17,948 nt of DNA from Bacillota bacterium (lineage in GTDB: Bacteria; Bacillota; Bacilli; Lactobacillales; Streptococcaceae). Positions within the stretch are counted from its first letter, which is position 1; every line of letters begins with the position of its first letter. This document shows, piece after piece, positions 13,680 to 17,948 of the stretch. The translations under genes and the position numbers were made by a program. The notes under the pieces are model-generated. The model had not been told where the DNA came from. It saw only the letters and a program-made list of their open reading frames with translations, and did no database searches. The stretch is taken from contig JAJXWC010000025.1 of assembly GCA_021781855.1 (NCBI GenBank), positions 1 through 17,948 on the forward strand, given 5' to 3'.

Positions 13680-14519
13680 TCACTCCGTTTTCTCCGCCAA
13701 CTTCTTAATTCGCTCCATAGCAGGAGCTTTCAGTAGATTTTCAATCTGTTTGATTGCCAGTTGGCGTAGCTTAAAGAGACGGTCGCTCTGAGCTAGTCCT
13801 TGTTCAATTAACATCGCATTTGCCATCTCCAGATTAGACATCACAAGGTTTTGCTCGATTGTCGCATTATCACGCTGATTGCCGACAAGCTCAGGATTTT
13901 GTTCTTTGAACTCCTTAGCCGTCATGCCAAACATTGCGACATTGAGCACATCAGCTTCGCTGGCATAAGTCATGCGAATTTGCGATTTCGATAGGACTTT
14001 GGGAATGATAAAGGCTTTGACTGCATCAGTGTGTAGGCCATAGTTGAGCTTAGCAAGGTCACGCTTGACCGACCAATCCAACTTTTGCTGGTAGTTTTCA
14101 CTTTGTTTGAGCCGTTGGTATTCTTTGATGATGTAGAGTTTGAACTCTGGCGAAATCCATGAAGCAAACTCGAAAGCAATATCAGGATGAGCGAAAGTGC
14201 CACCGTAGCGCCCTGATGATGAACGGATTCCGATTGCGTTAGTTGTTGTTATCCATTGTTTTGGACTTATCGTAAATGAATTTGAACCAGCTTCTTGTTT
14301 AAACTGGTCGAATTCGACCAGTTTAAAACTAGGATTATTGATTTTTTCCCAAAGCCCTAGATAGACGATACTATCTCTACGGCGAATCCAGTTTTTCACG
14401 ACATCAGCGGGAGCGGTGGTGTTCTTATACCGTGCAATATCGGTCAAACTAATCCACTCATCATCTTTCTGAGTCAAAATACCAACCTCAAAGCCTTTAG
14501 CATCAATCTTATTCTTCAA
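13680..14519 (-). CDS. KilA-N domain DNA-binding protein, first copy of tandem pair
   Basis: A 279-residue paralogue, first in the leftward operon. The KilA-N domain is WISLTDIARYKN, DVVKNWIRRRDSIVYLGLWEKINNPSF, VEFDQFKQEAGSNSFTISPKQW and PDIAFEFASWISPEFKLYII, followed by a shared helical C-terminal half. The start is TTG 14519, aligned exactly with the neighbour's MKNKIDAKGFEV and preceded by AAGAGGG about 8 bases upstream; no ATG fits. The N-terminal halves of the two copies differ at many positions, whereas the middle is nearly identical, which suggests recent gene conversion or recombination. It carries a perfect 30-bp palindrome (14298-14327). No integrase, portal or other phage genes are nearby, so this looks like a free-standing pair. 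Its role, perhaps control of itself and of the divergent adhesin, is inferred. Confidence 0.9.
   Translation of the reverse strand: MKNKIDAKGFEVGILTQKDDEWISLTDIARYKNTTAPADVVKNWIRRRDSIVYLGLWEKINNPSFKLVEFDQFKQEAGSNSFTISPKQWITTTNAIGIRSSSGRYGGTFAHPDIAFEFASWISPEFKLYIIKEYQRLKQSENYQQKLDWSVKRDLAKLNYGLHTDAVKAFIIPKVLSKSQIRMTYASEADVLNVAMFGMTAKEFKEQNPELVGNQRDNATIEQNLVMSNLEMANAMLIEQGLAQSDRLFKLRQLAIKQIENLLKAPAMERIKKLAEKTE
14298..14327. promoter_or_regulatory. palindrome B, inside the first KilA-N gene (perfect, 30 bp)
   Basis: Arms TTTAAACTGGTC and GACCAGTTTAAA surround GAATTC; all 15 pairs match. It occupies the codons for FKLVEFDQFK, equivalent to palindrome C. Where C has GCG/CGC next to the TTTAAA ends, B has CTG/CAG, so both sides changed together. 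Confidence 0.75.
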
Positions 14520-14585
14520 ATTTTTTCCCTCTTTAAAAATAGTCTTACTATCCTGTACGTAAAAAGGTTAGAAAAATCACAGAAA

Positions 14586-14619
14586 ATTTTAAACCCTTGG
14601 AATTCCAAGCGTTTAAAAT
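14586..14619. promoter_or_regulatory. palindrome A, likely operator between KilA-N genes and adhesin
   Basis: A 34-bp palindrome with one C-C mismatch (14595/14610): ends ATTTTAAAC and GTTTAAAAT, centre TTGGAATTCCAA. The inner 30 bp (14588-14617) share length, TTTAAAC/GTTTAAA ends and GAATTC centre with palindrome B. It lies 68 bases upstream of the KilA-N TTG and 182 bases upstream of the adhesin ATG, where an operator would be expected. Confidence 0.72.
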
Positions 14620-14642
14620 GAGCAAGATTTCCGTGAATTTTA

Positions 14643-14719
14643 ACCTAGCAGGCGCCTATAAATACGAAAAAATCATAAAATCTAGGTAGCTTATCCCAAC
14701 TCATGAAGCTCACGAGTTG
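14643..14719. other. hairpins in the KilA-N/adhesin intergenic region
   Basis: ACCTAG (14643-14648) can pair with CTAGGT (14682-14687), and CAACTC (14697-14702) with GAGTTG (14714-14719). No T run follows either. No clear -35/-10 pair for the adhesin is recognised in 14620-14789. Confidence 0.35.
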
Positions 14720-14801
14720 AGCTAAACTTCTTAAAAAATAGAAAAAATTGAGTTTGGAGCGCAAAATCGTGGCGTCTCTCAGCTCTTGCAAAGGAGTTCC
14801 C

Positions 14802-17800
14802 ATGCGAAGTAAACATGAAAAGAAAAACGCACTATTAGACAAAGCCTTTTATCACTCGACACATGAGTACAAGCGCACGCATTTTCGCGCGTGGAAGCGG
14901 GGCAAGACTTGGGTCTATGCAGGGGCGGTGGTCGTGCTTTTTGCGGGCAATTTCGCCAACTTTGCTAATCCTGAGTTTTTGAGCGCTTTTGGCACGATTA
15001 CGGCGCACGCCGCGACATTAAGCGGTTACTGGTGTTCTGGTACCCCGACAGCAACATCAACGCCTATCAGTTTTGATAACACGACGGGCATTTTGACCAT
15101 CGGAACAGCAGGTACAACGACGACTGCGACGGGCTATTTGGGTGCTGCGCTTACCGCTCTCGGATTGACCGCCACAAGTGTGACCAGTATCAACTTTGTG
15201 GGACCGGTGAACGCACCGACTGGTCTTACTGCTTCTGGAACTTTCGGGACAACTAGCATGTTTGGTGGCTTGACAAATCTAACTTCTATTACAGGAATTG
15301 TTCAATATCTTAACCTAACGAGTGGTGTGAATATTAGTTATTGGTTTTCTAATGATACAGCCCTTCAAACGCTAGATTTAAGTAATTGGAATGTCTCGAG
15401 TGTGAATGCTTTTAATAGTTTATTCCAGGGAGATAGCGGTCTGACTTCCCTCACGCTGACAAACTGGAGTTTTCCTCTTGCTGAATCCAGCGCATTTGCT
15501 TATCAGACGCAATCAATGTTCAATGGTGTATCAAAGCTAACAACTCTTGACCTCTCTTCATGGAAATTTAATTCAAACAGTTTTTACCGTTACGACTCTA
15601 TGTTTGCTGGCATGTCTGCTCTACAAACGCTAAATCTGACAGGCTGGAGTGGGAAAGCTAGGGACGTGTCCTATATGTTTAATAGTGATAGCAATCTGAC
15701 ATCACTACTTGGTGGCATCAACAATACCAACGGCGACACGACACCTTTTGATGTTTCGGGTAGTGTCAATTTTCGGCAGATGTTTCAAGGAACAGGTCTA
15801 TCCAAAATTGACACGACAAACTGGGCATGGGCAAGCGGCAGCGCTCAACCCGCCGCCTCGATGAACCAAATGTTCTCCAACTCCGCCAAACTTGCGCAAG
15901 TCATCGTGCCAAACTGGAACGTGCAGAATGTTAATGACTTTACCTCTATGTTCCAAACAACAGGACTGACCAGCCTTGATGCCTCTCAGTGGGTCTGGGG
16001 GACTGGACCTACAGCAAGTATGCAGTTGATGTTTTCTAACGATACTTCCCTGACTACGGTAAACACGACAGGCTGGCAGACGCAAAATATCACATCGATG
16101 AACAACCTGTTCGCAGGCGATGTCAGCCTTGGCTCAATCACAGGAATATCTGCATGGAAAGTCGGAAATTCTACCAACTTCGTCGGATTCTTGAATATGG
16201 GAATAGCGAGTTCAACGGGAGTATTGCCTTCTGGAAATACGGCAATGACGGGCACTCTTGACCTGAGCGGCTGGGGCTTGGGGGCAACCGCTACGTCGCT
16301 TGACTTGCGCCAGATGTTTTCGGGCATGAGAGGACTGACTGGTATCAATATGTCGGGCTGGAATACATCGAAAAGCACTAGTTTTTACGGTATGTTTAAC
16401 AGCATGACGAGCTTGACAGGAAGCAGTGATACAGCTTTGCCTGGTCTCAGTAGCTTTAATGTTACAGGTGCCACAGGAGATGGAAGTTCCGGAACTAATA
16501 ATAACAGTTCTTTCGGTGGGATGTTTGGCTATACTAATCTGAGTACCCTCAACCTCTCTGGCTGGGCACCACCAGCTGGGTGGACTGCAAACGTCAATAC
16601 AGGTGCGCTAGGAAATGCAGGTTTTGTCAGCGGGGACAATCTACTCTCCACCATCACTATCGGCTCTGGTATCACAGCTCTGGGTGCAAGTGCAGGAGTT
16701 CGCACGCTTGCCGCCAACCAAGCTTGGCAAAGGGTCGGCACAGGCACAGTGACAAGCCCGACGGGACCTCTCATCGGCTCGTCTGCTACGCTGATGGCTT
16801 CGTCAGCGCTGGTGCCAGACACTTATGTGGTTGTCAACACGAGTCAAGGCACGATGAACTTCGCCTACGGCGCAAATGTAGTTAATGGCGCAAGCAATCC
16901 TGCGCTGTCTGGCTTTACGCTCCCTGCGACGCAGACGCTGTCAGGCGCTGTGGGTAGTGCGATTACTTATCCGAGCTTGCCCGCAGCGCCCGCAGGCTTC
17001 ACATGGAATATCGCGCTTTCAGGCGGTGCGACGGGCAACTACGTGGACGGCACAACCTCAGCTTATAGTCAGATGCAGACGGCACTGCCCCTTTTCCCAA
17101 GTACGAACTTCACGGCAAACTGGACACTGAACGCCAACACACAAACAGCAACCTTCACCTACGTCTATCCCAACGGCACAACGGCGACCGCAGCACCGAG
17201 TGAAACAGGGCTGACAGGAGCTACACCAGCCACTCCAGCAACACTAAACAGTCTGCCAAATGGATATGGTGTTTTTTCAGGAAATTCTATTCAAGGTCCA
17301 AATGGACAGTCGTACTCAACACTTGCTGCCGCCCTTGCTGCTAATCCCTATAATGCAAGCAACAATAACTTTAAAATCAACGTATCCCTAAATTACGGAC
17401 CCGCAGGTCAAACCATCATCACCTATAAAGGGGACACAAACTTTAACTATGTTCCAGTAAATTGGTCGGGTGCATACCTGTGGCCCGCTCAATATCAGAC
17501 AGGCTACAATCAGACATCGGCTCCAGTTTGGAATGCTACAACAAAACAATGGACATATAGCGGGACATGGTCAGATGCATACAGCACGATTAATTTTACC
17601 TTTACTTCGACGTTAAATGCTGATGGCTCATGGACTTATGGAAATAATTGGACCTATGCGAATGGTGGTGGAGGGAGTGGTTCCGCCAGTCAAGGAACAG
17701 ACATTGTCATCCAACCGACATCACTCAATGCAAAGACCACGGTCACAAAGCCCAACACTCAAATCAAAATCAACAATCAATACACCGTCCCAACAGCCAC

Positions 17801-17948
17801 GGTCGGTACTGACAGCCTTGTCAGTACGTCTATCGGTGCACTGACGCAAAGTCCGACAGGCTCAAATGCCACGATTACCTCAAACGCGGACGAGACGATT
17901 AACTTCTCGGCAAGCAGGGCAGGATTGGGCACTTTCCCAGTAACCTAT
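14802..17948 (+). CDS. very large DUF285/BspA-repeat surface protein, 3' end outside window
   Basis: The frame stays open for 1049 codons to the last base, so the protein is larger still. ATG 14802 follows AAAGGAG (14790-14796) by five bases. The N terminus has FRAWKRGKTWVYAGA at residues 28-42, a variant of the KxYKxGKxW signal peptide of lactic acid bacterial surface proteins, then the hydrophobic VVVLFAGN. Residues about 150-605 contain roughly 13 repeats of the DUF285/BspA type, e.g. LQTLDLSNWNVSSVNAFNSLF and LTGINMSGWNTSKSTSF, with recurrent (S/G/N)W and MF positions. Later parts are Thr/Asn/Ala-rich beta modules (TATFTYVYPNGTTATA, residue ~787), a Trp-rich segment, and an Ig-like stretch near the end. 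The anchor, if any (LPxTG), lies beyond the window. Codons rich in ACG, GCG and GGC differ from the AT-rich comG and suggest transfer. A cell-surface adhesin is the likely role. Confidence 0.88.
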   Translation, partial: MRSKHEKKNALLDKAFYHSTHEYKRTHFRAWKRGKTWVYAGAVVVLFAGNFANFANPEFLSAFGTITAHAATLSGYWCSGTPTATSTPISFDNTTGILTIGTAGTTTTATGYLGAALTALGLTATSVTSINFVGPVNAPTGLTASGTFGTTSMFGGLTNLTSITGIVQYLNLTSGVNISYWFSNDTALQTLDLSNWNVSSVNAFNSLFQGDSGLTSLTLTNWSFPLAESSAFAYQTQSMFNGVSKLTTLDLSSWKFNSNSFYRYDSMFAGMSALQTLNLTGWSGKARDVSYMFNSDSNLTSLLGGINNTNGDTTPFDVSGSVNFRQMFQGTGLSKIDTTNWAWASGSAQPAASMNQMFSNSAKLAQVIVPNWNVQNVNDFTSMFQTTGLTSLDASQWVWGTGPTASMQLMFSNDTSLTTVNTTGWQTQNITSMNNLFAGDVSLGSITGISAWKVGNSTNFVGFLNMGIASSTGVLPSGNTAMTGTLDLSGWGLGATATSLDLRQMFSGMRGLTGINMSGWNTSKSTSFYGMFNSMTSLTGSSDTALPGLSSFNVTGATGDGSSGTNNNSSFGGMFGYTNLSTLNLSGWAPPAGWTANVNTGALGNAGFVSGDNLLSTITIGSGITALGASAGVRTLAANQAWQRVGTGTVTSPTGPLIGSSATLMASSALVPDTYVVVNTSQGTMNFAYGANVVNGASNPALSGFTLPATQTLSGAVGSAITYPSLPAAPAGFTWNIALSGGATGNYVDGTTSAYSQMQTALPLFPSTNFTANWTLNANTQTATFTYVYPNGTTATAAPSETGLTGATPATPATLNSLPNGYGVFSGNSIQGPNGQSYSTLAAALAANPYNASNNNFKINVSLNYGPAGQTIITYKGDTNFNYVPVNWSGAYLWPAQYQTGYNQTSAPVWNATTKQWTYSGTWSDAYSTINFTFTSTLNADGSWTYGNNWTYANGGGGSGSASQGTDIVIQPTSLNAKTTVTKPNTQIKINNQYTVPTATVGTDSLVSTSIGALTQSPTGSNATITSNADETINFSASRAGLGTFPVTY

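Noticed and set aside
14663..14670. TACGAAAA (7 of 8 to the competence box) upstream of the adhesin
   Set aside because: About 130 bp from the start codon, in AT-rich DNA where such a match is expected by chance.
15798..17844. Several 75-130 codon frames on both strands within the adhesin region
   Set aside because: They are shadows of the 1049-codon frame starting at 14802, which has a signal peptide, a ribosome site and clear repeats.

Overview
The window looks like chromosomal DNA of a lactic acid bacterium of the Lactococcus/Streptococcus group, most likely a lactococcus. The reasons are a Gram-positive PolC replicase, a streptococcal-style comG competence operon whose pseudopilins have Ala (not Gly) before the cleavage site, and a zinc-uptake locus built like lactococcal zitRSQP (adcRACB in streptococci). 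The last gene adds a KxYKxGKxW-type signal peptide, typical of this group. Species cannot be set from the sequence alone.

Layout: (1) 2-2917, the C-terminal 971 codons of polC, closed by a strong terminator. (2) 3145-3791, two small divergent XRE-type HTH genes around a palindrome-rich 89-bp control region; the rightward gene appears to be leaderless. (3) 3792-4140, a gene-free AT-rich stretch with two terminators. (4) 4141-7745, comGA-GB-GC-GD-GE-GF-GG, all overlapping; comGG seems to start at ATT. (5) 7869-11616, the zinc locus: two ZitR/AdcR-type boxes on a consensus promoter, zitR, zitS with an in-frame TGA, then a terminator and about 650 bp of repeat-rich DNA, then zitQ and zitP. (6) 11563-12441, an RluA-family pseudouridine synthase converging on and overlapping zitP. 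(7) 12817-14519, a leftward tandem pair of KilA-N domain genes. (8) 14802 to the window end, the first 1049 codons of a very large secreted surface protein with DUF285 (BspA-type) repeats, divergent from the KilA-N pair.

How the parts work together: ComGA (ATPase) and ComGB (membrane platform) would assemble ComGC-GG into the competence pilus that takes up DNA. ZitR would repress the zit genes when zinc is plentiful, while ZitS (binding lipoprotein), ZitQ (ATPase) and ZitP (permease) import zinc. In this strain the import system looks damaged: zitS is split by a stop codon, and a terminator plus a large imperfect inverted repeat separate zitRS from zitQP.

The most intriguing signal is in the KilA-N region. 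Three 30-bp palindromes share TTTAAA ends and a GAATTC centre with identical spacing. One lies in the KilA-N/adhesin intergenic region and one lies inside each KilA-N gene at the same codons. Between the two genes the arms differ but stay complementary. This suggests an autoregulatory operator (or RNA hairpin) system that may also control the neighbouring adhesin; the function is inference.
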